Shown here: piece by piece, positions 26,596-38,199 of the stretch
How positions within the stretch are numbered: position 1 is the stretch's first letter
How the letters are laid out: each line of letters opens with the position of its first letter
Assembly: GCF_029227915.1 (NCBI RefSeq)
Contig: NC_079883.1
Coordinates: 13,766,001-13,830,000 of the forward strand
Source: Hydractinia symbiolongicarpus
Lineage: Eukaryota > Cnidaria > Hydrozoa > Anthoathecata > Hydractiniidae
Reading direction: 5' to 3'
Length of the DNA: 64,000 nucleotides
Program-made: the position numbers and the translations under genes
Notes under the pieces: model-generated
The model's database searches: none
What the model was told of the DNA's origin: nothing
The model's input: only the letters and a program-made list of their open reading frames with translations

Positions 26596-28620
26596 TTCCG
26601 CAAAATCATGACAAGGCGAAAAGTTGGTTCGCCCATACACCCCTTCTTCCGCGTACTTTTTCCCCGTCCAGACCTGCGCGGCATGAAACTCCGTAATTAA
26701 TCAGGGTATTAATTACTAACGTTATGAAAGATTTTGATCCGAAATGTCCAGAACTGGGCAACAAAAAATTTCTTAAACGCGCCTGGTCTGCACCTGTTTC
26801 GCGCAATTAATTTTCGCGCATGTTTAAATTTTGCGCACTTTATTTATATAGCTGACTGACACCCTCGTCACCAGGGATTTTTGTTTTTTTAAATAAACAT
26901 ATTTTTCGCCGTATAAAAATATTCGCCATATAAAAAAACATGGGAACAAGGGTGGGCTGATTGGCGCTTTTAAAAGCTTATCACCAATCTTTGATTTACA
27001 CATCAACAGGGATGCTCTTTTATTTTTTATGATTAATTTAAAATGTGTTAAGATACATAAGTTATGATACGAATTAAAGTAGAATAGCATTGTAGACAAA
27101 TTTCCTTACCCAAAGGTCTACAAATTCAATAAAGTTCACAGGTAAAAATAGGAGTTCGCAAAGTAAGCTTGCTACTAATAATAGGCAGATGCTTCTCGAC
27201 CACTTACACACGGAATCAGCAAAACTAACGGTGCAAGTGCACATACGAATGTACTGGCAATAAAACTGACACAATATCAATGCAAAACTAACATTTAAAA
27301 TCACATTCAGTTATTCTTACAAGTTTAAATATCTACATTTTGAGAACAAAAAAAAAACGTGATACATAACGGTTAATAATTTTATCTTAAAAATATATTT
27401 TGACTATAGGTAAAAACATAATAAACAAAAGGTAACCTCGTTTCTAGTAGAATACACCATGTCTGGAAACGAGGCTATAAATAAGATGTGATGCCGTATT
27501 GGCTTTTCTTTAACCAGTCCTATATAAAGACCACCCCGTTTGGTGTTGTTTGCAATCTTATCAATAAATTCTTAACGGCCCTTTTTACGTGTTCCTTTCA
27601 CGCTGAAAACATTAACGCCCATACTTGGAGGGCGTAAAAAGTTCCGAATAAGTTACATAAATTTGTTGATACACCTGGTAAGAAAAATACTACAACAAAA
27701 ACATCAAAGAAAACAAAAGGCGAGTTATGAGTTCGCATTTAACAAGACGAAAACATGAAACAAAAGTAAGAAATCGCTGTTAAAAGACTGCTTTTCATTA
27801 AAGTGTGTATGACCACTGAATTTTTATTGACTGTTCCAATGGTTGCTCACGCGTGTCCAGATCCTAAAAGCTAGGAGCGGCAGCCAAAAATGTCTTAAAG
27901 GAAAGCAACCTGAACACTTTCTTAGCATTTTTCAGTCAGTAGTTTCAGTTGGTATGAAGAGATACCAATATGGCATAACAACTAGTCAATGTAAAAGCCA
28001 TCTTCACGACAAAACGACTTTAACACTGTTTGATAAACAAAAATGTAAATGACATAAAAAAGAAAAAATAGTACGTAATTATATATGATATATACAAAGA
28101 ATAAATACTGCTCTATTGCATAGAGAAAGGTTTAAAATTCTGAACAGTTTAAGGGAAAGCAAAGACTTTAGAAACCAATGCGCTAATTGTGACACCCATT
28201 TAAAGAAAACTCGTGACACCCATTTTCAGTAAGATAGGCCCTCAAAGATAACGAAAGATCTGATCTAATTTTCAGGGCGAAATACCAGGGTCTTCGAAAT
28301 TTTTTAAAGGATATTTTGGCAAGCTCCGAGAGGGAAAGCACAAAATAATACAAAAATTCTTACTGTAGAAACAATTTACAATAACTTGAGCTTGGGAAAT
28401 GCAACTATTAGAAATAACAAATCAAGGCAAGAAATAGGGAAATGCATTTCTCTAATTCTCAGTCAGGCTTTCTAAGAATGACAAGAACCCTATCAACGAA
28501 GTATGTTAAGTTTGACTTAAAATAAACTACAATATCTTATAACACAGAAGTATTATTATATCATTAAAAATTCGTGAAGCAACCACTGTATAACAAACGC
28601 CATGGAGACAAAATTTTCTC
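26596..28620. other. Intergenic, PSMD8 start to MYB 3' end
   Basis: Tail-to-head spacing of 2 kb between minus-strand genes. I see no gene: the minus frames at 26824-27304 and the plus frame at 27843-28052 lack splice sites and family features. Confidence 0.5.
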
Positions 28621-31244
28621 TCACCTTGCGTTTCTCATTTCATTCATAATTAACCGTGCTTGTTCGGTAAGAAACTTTTGGTCCGTACTCTGGCCAAACG
28701 CGACTGCTTTAAACGCTTCAGATAAATTCAAGTACACCGGTTGATTCGTCGGAAATTTCAAATTTCGAGCCGGTAGTTTGCGCAGAGGTAGTTTCAAAGG
28801 CTTTCCGACAAGTGGTAGAATTTTAATTTGTTGTTTTTGCGGGAGTACATGTCCAGGATGTATGGGAATAAAATTTAGGCTGCCCTGACTTCCTTTCGGC
28901 ATTGCAACGTTTGATAAGTTTGGGTTTTGTTTTCTAGGCGTGAAACTTGTTGCCATTTGTTCGATTGCGTTCAGTTCTTTTTCAGTGAAGGCATTTCCAC
29001 TAGAGGATCTAAGCAGTGGGTTTTGACTGGGTGTATCGAACAAAGTTCGTCGCAACGAGTCTCGGCCAATGCCACTATCCATAGGATCTGTGTATGTTTC
29101 GGATACCGATTTCGCGTAATCGTGATCGGGCGTTGACGATCTTGCCGACTTGTGTATGAACAGTTCCGATATTTCGTCAATCGTTTGACACTTACTCGCG
29201 CGCCGAGTTTGCTCTTGTTTACTCGCCACTTTTAACGGGGTCGGTGTTCTTGGTGTCGTGCTGACCATAGACTGCTTAACAACTGGTGTTTCCGAAACAA
29301 CCCCTGCCGAAATATTTATTTTCCGTTTCCGTTTCTCACTCTTGCCGATTGTCAACGGCGTTATTTTTAAAAACGAAGGTGTTTTGTTCGCAGATAAACC
29401 GGCCACTTTTCGCGCCGGTGTTGACGTAACCAGCTCTGTACATTTCGAAGTGTTCAGAAAAGCCGACGGCGAAAAGCCAAGTTCTTGCACAGGGGCGGGG
29501 GCATCCATATTGATATTTGTGTTCATATCAGACAACGGCTGCTTGTTGCGAGATCGTCGTAAAATAGCCGGCGCCGGTGGAAAATTCTGGTTAGAATTCG
29601 TGTTTCTGAAAACAATAACAATAAATGTCACTATAAACTTTTGACTGCGCATTCCTTTATAGCAGAAAAGCTCACAAGTTTTTTCTTTTAGAGCATGTGC
29701 ACTTTAAAAAATTGAGTGACTTGCCCTACATGCTTCTACTTTAAAAAATATCAAATTCTAACAAGGCTTATTTCTCTATTGTTTTAAACAATAGATTTAT
29801 TGCTTTCAAACTGAAATACCAGCCTGATATTATTATAAAGCATTATTCTTATAAAATAAAGGGCATCAATAAGACTTTAGCTATATGGAATATATACCTT
29901 TTAAATACAGTTGATGCGAAATTTTCTTTATTCACAGGACTGTAGTTCTGCAGAAGACCATCTATGCCACCCAATTCAGCTAACATATCAGAAAAGTTGT
30001 TTAGATTTTTAAAAGGCGACATAACAAGATCTGAATCGTTTGGAATCTCCTCTTCGTCTGTCTCCTCATCCTCCAGTTTTATTCCCTCACTTTCATTTTT
30101 TATATAATTAGGCAAAATATACTGTAGCGCTTCTTCTGATTTAACAACATTTTCGTCAATGTCTGTCCCTAAATCATTTTCGGGAGGATTCACTTTAAAA
30201 GTCGGCCTTGTGAATAATTCCGCAGTGTCTCTTTCCGTACTTTTACAGTTTGGTTTTGTTTTCACTCGCTGCCGGAAACCTGGCTCGAACCTTCGTTTCA
30301 TTGTGGAATTCCAGTGATTCTTAATTGCATTGTCCGTCCTTCCTGGTAATAATTTCGCGATATCTGCCCATCTATTTCCTAACTGACTATGAGCTTCATA
30401 AATTACGCGATCTTCTTCTTCAGACCATGGTGTTTTGTTTACGTTCGGGTTTAGGTGGTTATGCCAACGTTCTCGACATTGCTTTCCAATCCGACCCTTC
30501 AAGTGAGACGCAATCAAAGACCATTTCTTAGCACCATACCTGTGCACCAGCCTCACCACAAGGTCGTCTTCCTCCCTTGTCCATGCGCCTTTGATAAGGG
30601 AAGGATCAAGCACCTACAAAAACCAAACAGGAAATGATAAAACAAGCTGAAAAAAATGCTCCAACATTTGAGTGCATTAAGGAAGTCTGTTTACAGGCCT
30701 ACTCTCATGTCACAAGATCGAACAGATCTATTAAAAAATCAATGCTAGAATTTTAGATAGCGTTGTTCTGGTTTTTCAGAATACAGAAAATATTGCTCTG
30801 GCAATATGTACAAAAATTCTACTTTCGTTATTGCAGAAATGAAACTTTTCGCAAATGCCCTTGTTAAAAAAAATCAAAAAAATTTAAACCATAAAAACTA
30901 ACAGAGTGCAGAGTTTTCATTCAATAAATCAGTACATAAGCAATGAATTGAGTACACCAGTTAATCTTAGTACACGATCGAGTAGTTAAATTACTCCTTA
31001 ACTAAACAATAATAATAAAAACATTTGCACCTTTTTCCATCTTTGCTGACATTGCAGTTCCGTTCGTTGTGTAAAAAATGCTGAAATTACTGACCAATTC
31101 TTTGTGCCATATTGACTGCATAGATCCCTCAATTTTTTATCTTCAGCTTTGCTCCATCTGCCTTTTATTAGACGAGAGCTCTTCACAATTTCATTGCCAC
31201 AAATTTGAACAGTGTTTACAAACTGGCCAGACCGGTTATTAAAG
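28621..31244 (-). CDS. MYB: A/B-Myb three-repeat transcription factor (5' end open)
   Basis: Secure exons: 31031-31244 (R1), 29898-30613 (R2, R3, acidic region) and 28621-29605 (C terminus); 1915 nt in phase. R1 is [16 protein letters not shown] with W30/W50/W69 of the exon. R2 ([31 protein letters not shown]) and R3 ([28 protein letters not shown]) are nearly invariant with animal MYBs. Downstream are an acidic transactivation-like stretch ([11 protein letters not shown]), a C-MYB C-terminal motif (PRTPTPLK) and an end like B-Myb ([13 protein letters not shown]). These features point to the MuvB/cell-cycle type of nuclear MYB. The R1 exon starts in phase 2 and has no Met, so at least one 5' exon is missing: see 32906-33008 and 31974-32074. 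The stop TGA overlaps a donor-like AAG|GTGAGA. Confidence 0.92.
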
Positions 31245-31352
31245 CTAAAGGGAAAAAATTACAGTAAGTATTGGAAAAAATCATTTAAAAAAGAATTGCG
31301 CAACAGCCTTTTTAGAAGGATATTGCTTTTGTAATAATGGCTTATTAACCGT

Positions 31353-31463
31353 TTAGCCGGTCTATACGGGAAAATATAGACCGAGGTCATGACGTCATGG
31401 ACCGAACGCAGTGAGGTCCATGCGAGTGACAGAGGTCTATATTTTCCCGTATAGACAGGCTAA
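31353..31463. mobile_element. Foldback / MITE-like element
   Basis: 30-base terminal inverted repeats (31353-31382 and 31434-31463) match at 29 of 30 positions. They enclose 51 bases with a second, inner inverted repeat (CATGGACC...GGTCCATG) and an ATGACGTCAT palindrome. Total 111 bases, in the 5' part of the MYB gene. No coding capacity. Target-site duplications are not clear. Confidence 0.85.
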
Positions 31464-31647
31464 TAAGGTTAAGTCATTTATTACCCCACTGATTATTTCA
31501 TAACCATTAATGAAAAAAGGTTTTAGAGTCCAGGGGTCTTTAACAAAAACAAGGCTTAGGTGGAAACCATGTAACTTTCTTTATATTTCGAACGTACACA
31601 GACATTCGATCCACAACTTTTAAAAATAGAATATTTTCAAAACAGTT

Positions 31648-31998
31648 TTAAAATTCAATTCTTTGTCGTTTCGCTGGTGGAGTGTTCGTATTAAAATTAA
31701 ATGTACAACTGTTAAAATTTCCTCCAAAAAAAAATGAAGAGAGGGTTGAAGACTGCGTGGAACTGGAAGTATTAAGAGCTGTGGATTGGTTATGTACGTC
31801 AAGTTGGTTATTATTTGAGCTCAAGATGTTTGACATTTTGTAACGGTGAGTGGTACTAGCTGATTTGTAATTTCTTAACGAATCAATATTTTTGTGACCA
31901 CTGTGTTGGGCTACATAAACTTCCGGGACATTTGCATCCGTAAAAGGTGTTTGCTGCAAACGTATTACAATACTTTGTAGCTTTTGACTGTTGTCCTG
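31648..31998 (-). pseudogene. Tyrosine-recombinase (Crypton/DUF3504-like) C-terminal fragment
   Basis: An open frame from just after a TAG (31999-32001) to TAA, about 116 codons. It contains FTDANVPEVYVAQHSGHKN followed by IDSLRNYKSAS, the usual layout of the last recombinase motifs (H-x-G-H-K ... Y) in Crypton-derived and DUF3504 domains. A tail rich in Asn/Ser/Phe ends PPAKRQRIEF. The upstream catalytic region (first Arg and preceding helices) is absent. A ttgcag|CAAACACC acceptor-like site sits at the head of the conserved part. In the +1-shifted frame, 31883-32074 encodes an acidic MSITPCFHLVDDSLFDDL start, which could be the recombinase gene's own N terminus joined by an internal deletion. 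Probably a relic rather than a working enzyme. Confidence 0.6.
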
Positions 31999-32074
31999 CT
32001 ATGAATTCGTCTATTTCATTTAAATCGTCAAATAAACTATCGTCTACCAGATGAAAACAAGGAGTAATTGACAT
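31974..32074 (-). CDS. Candidate first exon (MYB or recombinase relic)
   Basis: ATG at 32072-32074 opens 33 acidic codons (MSITPCFHLVDDSLFDDLNE...). They end at a weak donor ACAAA|GTATTG in phase 2, which fits the phase-2 start of the MYB R1 exon at 31244. It could equally be the N terminus of the recombinase-type gene whose C terminus follows in another frame. The weak donor favours the second reading. Confidence 0.35.
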
Positions 32075-32905
32075 TTTTCTACCACTTTAAATTAACTTTC
32101 TTGTTTTGTTTTTGTTTTGATGTCGGTTAATTCGGCGTCATATAGACTGGTCACGTGAAAAAAAAAAAACAATCAAATTTTCCGAGAACGTTCAAATAAA
32201 CGTAAACATTTGAAAATACTCAACAGTGGGGTAATAATAATAAAAAAAGCACAACAAAAAGAAGAAGATTAACCAATTCTATAAGTTAAATTTTTAGGTT
32301 CAAACTTTAACTTGTTTTATGCTAAACCTTGCAAATATCGATAATCGGTACAAGCTTTAATTTGTACATTTTAATTTCACACACAAAAAAGTCCTATTTG
32401 CGCAGTTTTGAATTTACCCTTGGTAAAACAACTAAAAAGTGAAGAAAACATGCACAAATTTCAGAAAAATATCCTTTAAAGGATCATTATTTTAAAATCT
32501 TATCTAAACTATTCACTGTCTGAACATAATTTGTGCAGAATGAATTCCACACAGACATGTGAATTTCAACATAAAATAAAGTAACAGCTTAAGCACCCAT
32601 TAAACAATTCTCTAAAGGATAAAAGAAGAGGAAAATGGAATTATCTTATTACATTTGTGGAAATTTTTCGACTTAATATCACCACAACCCCCACGCAACA
32701 CCCGGAAACATGTCTTTACAACATGTTTGTACACGCAAAGTTAGCAAAGAAAACAATAAACTTAATCACTGCAAGCTTTAGCATGAACAACATCTATACA
32801 AAGGCATCTCCTTTGTCAAACATGAAATCATTACATCATCAAGTACACCTAATTACATTAAATCAGTATCTTTAATTCCAAATAAAGCATCAACCATATT
32901 CTTAC

Positions 32906-33008
32906 CTAGCACCAAAACCATGGTCACTCTTCCCTAAGGGCAAACCATCCATCAAAACAACATTGTGAAAAACTTTGCCTGAGTGTTCATCATTTTTAGT
33001 GTGTATTG
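32906..33008 (-). CDS. Probable upstream coding exon, likely MYB
   Basis: A 103-nt exon bounded by a pyrimidine-rich acceptor (TTTTTAAG) and a strong donor GCTAG|GTAAGAA. It is open in one frame, encoding 33 residues with HSGKVFHNVVLMDGLPLGKS. Its phases (2 bases in, 2 bases out) let it splice directly to the MYB R1 exon at 31244, giving a join reading GFGASFNNRSG ahead of the Myb repeats. I cannot match the peptide to a known family, and a still earlier start exon would be needed. Confidence 0.5.
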
Positions 33009-36000
33009 CTTAAAAAGAACAAAAACAAAAATATATACACAACAGGAAATAAGACACAGTTTTTGTTAAGGTTTACTGCGCCTGAAATGTTTACTAACAA
33101 AAATCAGTGATTGTAGAAGTATTTTGTTACACCAAAACATGACAACAGATGGACAAATTAACTATATTGGTTAGCAACAATATACTATGTAATACTACAG
33201 AAATAGAAATTGCATTATTTCAGAGCTAATAGTTTTTTAAGGGTGTCTGCTCAATACTGACTCTCTATGTTCCTGGCATTTAAATATTTTTGACTACAAT
33301 TCCTGACATTTTCTTCACTTTTTCACCTATTTCTGACAGGAATTTCATACTCTTGGAAACTTGGATTATATACCTTAAAAATTAAAAATTAATGATAATT
33401 CTTTTAGAACAATTCTAAAATTAAATCCTTGCCAATATTTTGGAAAAAATAGTTCTGATTGACCATCCAAACCCAATATTGCTGACCTTTTCCTAACATT
33501 TAATAACAAGACCAAATTTGGCTGACATTTTGCCTATACCACCGTGGTATACATGTGCATGCCTAAAACGCTCAATATGTGCGTTTTTTTCCACATGTAT
33601 GTACCGAAATCTTCCAAAAATTGTCCAAAATACTTTATTATGAAACATATATATAGTATTTGTTTTCTCCAATAAAACATTGAGCTAATGATCTAACGTA
33701 GTCAACATATTTAATTTCAAAAGCAAACATTTGTTTTTTAATAAATGTTGAAAAAACAACGACAACTTTAGGGACAGGGGATAAACAAACTTTTTTCATC
33801 TTGTTGGCTTTTTTAATATTGGTTGACTTTTTTAGGTATGGCTGTTGGCTGCTGACCAACGATTTTCAGACGGTCAAATTAGTTTAGACTACCTTTTCTT
33901 ACCACACAGATTAATTTACATGGGCAATTTTGTGCTCAACGGGCAAGTACAGTAGTTAAAAAGGTTAACTCGTACAACATATTGCGGTAAATATGTGTTA
34001 AATAATTTCTTTGAATATAATGTTATTGATTGGATATACAGTTGTTATATTTGGACTTAATTAATTTTTTAGAAAAAGACTAGATACATGAATATTGATA
34101 AAATCTTTCAGATTTTAATATTTTCTGTTCCTTTCATTAGATCATTTTTGTTTCTTTGTGGAAAAGATCACAAATAAATTGCTGGCCATGCAAAAAAGTC
34201 TATACATGAGGGATTTCACATACAGTTTTTCCTTCTGAACAGTTACATAGTTTCTCAGATTTCCATGTAATGCTATGACATCATTACATATTGATGCATT
34301 TTTTCAATAATATACAGTTACAAAAAATTAAAACTTTTTGCAGTATTGGTTTTTAATCCTGATTATATCTTGACATAACCAAAGCTGGGAAGTTTAATAA
34401 TGAACTTAGTCTGATTAACGAGTAAGTCAAAGGTCCCATGTGCCATAAAAATAATGAGTGTCTTTTTGGACTAAAGTTTTCATAGGTTACTGTATGTATA
34501 AAAAATTTACAGAGCTGAAATAAACTTGAAAACGCTGATTAGCTTTTTTTTTATTTTTTTTGGAATCATTCCAGTGAATTTGGGAAAGTGCGGAAAAAAA
34601 AGCCACTTGAGAATTTATGTGCAGGCATGTGAAGCTTAATTAAAGAAATATATATATGTATATATATAATGTTAAAAATTTTTTTAGAGCCACCGTGACA
34701 TCATAAGTTCCTTGATTTCAAGTATAGTCTTAAATGATGTATGCGTGATCTCCAATAATTTCATGGTTAGCTCTCTCTCTAGCAATAATAAAAAAAAGAA
34801 CATGGACAATTGCTGTCTAAAATTTATGATCACATTCACATTATTAGAAGATGTCTGGGGCAGCTGTTTTATTTCATTTGGAAACCTGTAGTGTTTTTTA
34901 CATAATAAAGCTTTCTTGCAGTTGGGTTTGCATCATAATACTGGTTGAACCAATCACAGGCCAGTATTCAGATTAAGCAGCCATTATGAAATGATAGACA
35001 AATGCCGTAATCATGTTTTGGTGGTGAAACATAAAATACAATATATACTGGATTTTTCAAGGAATTTAGATGTTTTAGATATATATTGCTTAATATTTGC
35101 CATTTTGCGACATTTTAACACCATTTTGCTTGCAAATTCTGTTTAATTAAGATTTCTACTGTGAAGGTTTGATTGTGAAAAGTCTTGTAACCTCATCAGA
35201 GAGCAATGAAGGAGAACATTCCGACCGCAAGAATGCCTAAATTAACCCCTGTTCTGTCGAAAGCTAAAATTTAACATAACTAAGTAAAAAGAGTCACAAA
35301 ACGTCAAACAGTTTGGTTCGACCTACAAACGAGGGATTCCGTGATCCATTTAGCTAGAAGAGGCATCACCTCTGTGACACAACCCACAAACATTAATTAG
35401 CTGCTAAACCCTTAAAGTTATTAGATAGATAGATGAGCATATTTTACATGGCTAGGCTCACAAATATCAAGGGATATACCCTGTCTATTATTTCCAGGAG
35501 GGGCCATGGTCTAGATGGAGAGTCCTAGATTATTTAATGCTCTTTTTGAGCTACGCAGACCCAATATAATTAGGGCCCGCGCTCTACTAAACAACTCCCG
35601 GCAACATTATTTTTCTCTAGCTTACATTGTGTTAGAGAATACAGTGATATAAATAGCTTTAGAAGATACACAAAAAATTACATAATTGGAAGAGGTCAAA
35701 CGAAACGGACAGACCATACAAAACAGACACGTTGATGAGCGCTAAAAAAATGTTATCGCTACTGTGGCGTCCTTTTGAATTTGGCTGTTGTGATGATAAA
35801 CCCCGCGCCAAATGCGCCAGATGTAATCTTTTAATCAGAAACTCCATCTTTGATGCTTCATATTATTAGTAGTTAATATAGTAGCTAAAGTACAATTTAG
35901 GTCTTGCTTTTCCTTTTTTAAAAAAAAAAAAGCTTGTAAAAAAGGTGTTGGTAAATTCTGTATTTGATATAAGAGAAAACGATAAAATGTATAAAATGTT

Positions 36001-36149
36001 GGTAAGTAGAAGAGCAATATTAACCTTTGTCTCATTGGCCCAGTCTTATGATGGTTTCAAAACAAAAACAAACTCATGCCCACCTCACGTTTCTCGAAGG
36101 AAGTTTTAATAAACACTTTTAATTTTGTTTTCGTGGTGTATATTTCAAC
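33009..36149. other. Intergenic / upstream of MYB
   Basis: Three kilobases of AT-rich DNA. Seen: a strong minus-strand donor near 33912 (TGTG|GTAAGA) without an open exon, and the minus-strand SINE copy at 35420-35607. A minus open frame at 35659-35847 begins MEFLIKRLHLAHLARG but has no recognisable features. A MYB 5' exon may be hidden here. Confidence 0.4.
35420..35607 (-). repeat. tRNA-derived SINE, copy 2 (5'-truncated)
   Basis: On the minus strand this matches the 3' half of the SINE at 4297-4648: ATGTTGCCGGGAGTTG, GGGTCTGCGTAGCTC, GCATTAAATAATC, AAATAATAGACAGGGTATA and ATGTAAAATATGC. It ends in a (ATCT)n tail. The tRNA-like head is missing. Confidence 0.8.
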
Positions 36150-36647
36150 ATGACTAGTGCAAGGGCTACTACTTATTTTGATCCCCGAGCCCCAGCTGTT
36201 GTTTTAAAGAGTTTGTTTCTAAAATACGATAAAGATGGAAATGGCCAGTTAAGTAAAACAGAGTTAGAAGTTCTGTTTAAAAACGATTTAGGCTTTAACA
36301 AAGAACAAAGTGAAGCTTATGCATTGCTCCTGGATAAAGACGGTAATGGGGAAGTATCGTTTGAAGAATTTAACAGCTGGTTAAAAAGTGGTGAGAAATT
36401 TAAAAATATTAATGACAAATCTCGATATCACCGTCTGAAAAAAGCAGTGGATTTGTTTAAGAAATTTGACGTAGACAACAGTCAAGCACTCGATCGTGAC
36501 GAATTCAAAAAATTGTTCCAAGAAGTAGGAGGGAAACCAAACAAATTAGATGCTGCCCTAGCTGAGCTCGACCGTGATGGCAATAATAAGATTTCATTTC
36601 AAGAATTTTTAAGGTGGTTAAATTGGATCCCAATGGATGACATGTAA
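36150..36647 (+). CDS. Four-EF-hand calcium-binding protein
   Basis: A single uninterrupted frame of 165 aa. Four 12-residue EF-hand loops are visible: DKDGNGQLSKTE (about residues 26-37), DKDGNGEVSFEE (about 61-72), DVDNSQALDRDE (about 101-112) and DRDGNNKISFQE (about 141-152). Each keeps Asp at position 1 and Glu at position 12, so all four should bind Ca2+. The layout is calmodulin-like with an N-terminal extension. I see no signal peptide, membrane segment or photoprotein features, and the exact subfamily is not clear. The start is the first ATG after an AT-rich leader. AATAAA lies at 36749-36754, about 100 bases after the stop. It is the only plus-strand gene in this part of the window and has no introns. 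Confidence 0.9.
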   Translation: MTSARATTYFDPRAPAVVLKSLFLKYDKDGNGQLSKTELEVLFKNDLGFNKEQSEAYALLLDKDGNGEVSFEEFNSWLKSGEKFKNINDKSRYHRLKKAVDLFKKFDVDNSQALDRDEFKKLFQEVGGKPNKLDAALAELDRDGNNKISFQEFLRWLNWIPMDDM

Positions 36648-38199
36648 GCTGGAATGTAAAAGAACAATTCCAAAACATTTTTTAAAATTATGAAATATTT
36701 AATTATTTTACAGACAAAAACACAATTAATTTTTATAGTTTTTTATTTAATAAATTTTTAAGAAATTGTTTTAATTTTTTTACAGCTGCATTTGTTTTGT
36801 TATGTTTTTTAACCCAGGAATAAAAAATACATAAATAATAAAAGTTATATAAAAGTTTGTATTCTATTACCATATGAAATAAAAAATACAAATTTTCCTT
36901 TCTGCTAAATGTTATTGTAAAATACCTTAACATGTTTTTTTAAAAAGAATTGTATCTTTTTTAGCCTTAAGATTCTTGAATAGAAATATCACGCCGAAAA
37001 CAAAAAACATAGTTATGTCAGTTACTCAGTCAATGTTGATCCTATTTCCACAAGGAAAATGTGAGTGGAGGCTGAGCAATATCCTCTTAGAACATTGTAA
37101 AAAAAATTATAACCGTAAATGGATTAAATTTCTTGTAAATTTATTTTCTTATTTTAGCGCGAAATTAATTTCTCAAGTGAAATGTCTACGGTGTATTTCG
37201 CGCGGAATATTTTTTTTGGATAACAGTTTTTCTTTTAACTTTTCACAACATTTCACAACACAAAAAATTAAATAAAAGTAGAATTCAAGTTTTTATATAA
37301 AATGTCAAAGGGTTTCGGCATAAACTTGCATTTGCAAATAAAGTCTTTATTGCACAAAAAGTAACAAAAAATTAAAAAAACATTTTTAAGTACATTTCAT
37401 TGTATTATTCTAAGGGGAGTTTTTTAGCTTAGAGACTTTAACAACCTCGTTCCAAGGGCAATTTTTCGCTTTTTTAATATCCGAGACGGCGCGCTTTTCG
37501 CCGTCCGAGATTGTCAGAAAAAGAAAAATGGGCCTGGGGACGAAGTTGAGACTTAAATATCAACTTTTTATCTCCTATACAAAATGAATCCTTTAAAATT
37601 TATATTTCTTGCATAAAATATAAAATTCTTTCAAAGTTGGTAAAGCATTTCCACCATTAGGATTTTGGGTAAAACGCGCGCTCTGCAGTAAATAATATAT
37701 ATACATAGTAATAATATTCAATAATATAAAATGTTAAAAAAACATTGTACAATGTTATTTTAAGTTCATTAGAATAATAGCAAAAAACATTTCTCCCAGT
37801 ACAATGATCTTTTAAATGGCGAAAAAAAAATACGATTATGAAATAAAACACACAAGCCAAAACATTTCGCTGTCGCTTCCAGAAACAACAGTTGTCAGGC
37901 GAGATAACTGTGTGAAATTTAACTCTCTCGCACAGCCATGGCTGATCTAAACCCATTTTCGACCCCAGAGCTCCTCAGATAAACCTCTAAAATAGTATTT
38001 TCCATGTTTTAATCTTAAAGAGGTTTCGGTACGAGAATGCTGAAAACCTACAAACTACAAGACCACACCAAGAAGAAAATGGCGATGAAACAAAAACAGA
38101 ATTTATAACGAGATCTTTTTAAAGATTAATATATTTACAATTTATAATAAAAAACACTAAAATATTAAAAAATATAACAAATCAGACGCCTCATAAATA
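36648..38199. other. Intergenic, convergent 3' ends
   Basis: Between the EF-hand gene and the 3' end of the RPS6KC1-like gene. Holds the AATAAA at 36749-36754. Small frames (36976-37275 +, 37657-37956 -) lack support. Confidence 0.5.

Noticed and set aside
35659-35847. 62-aa minus-strand frame starting MEFLIKRLHLAHLARG, considered as a MYB first exon
   Set aside because: No in-phase donor was found to join it to 33008; kept only as an unassigned frame.
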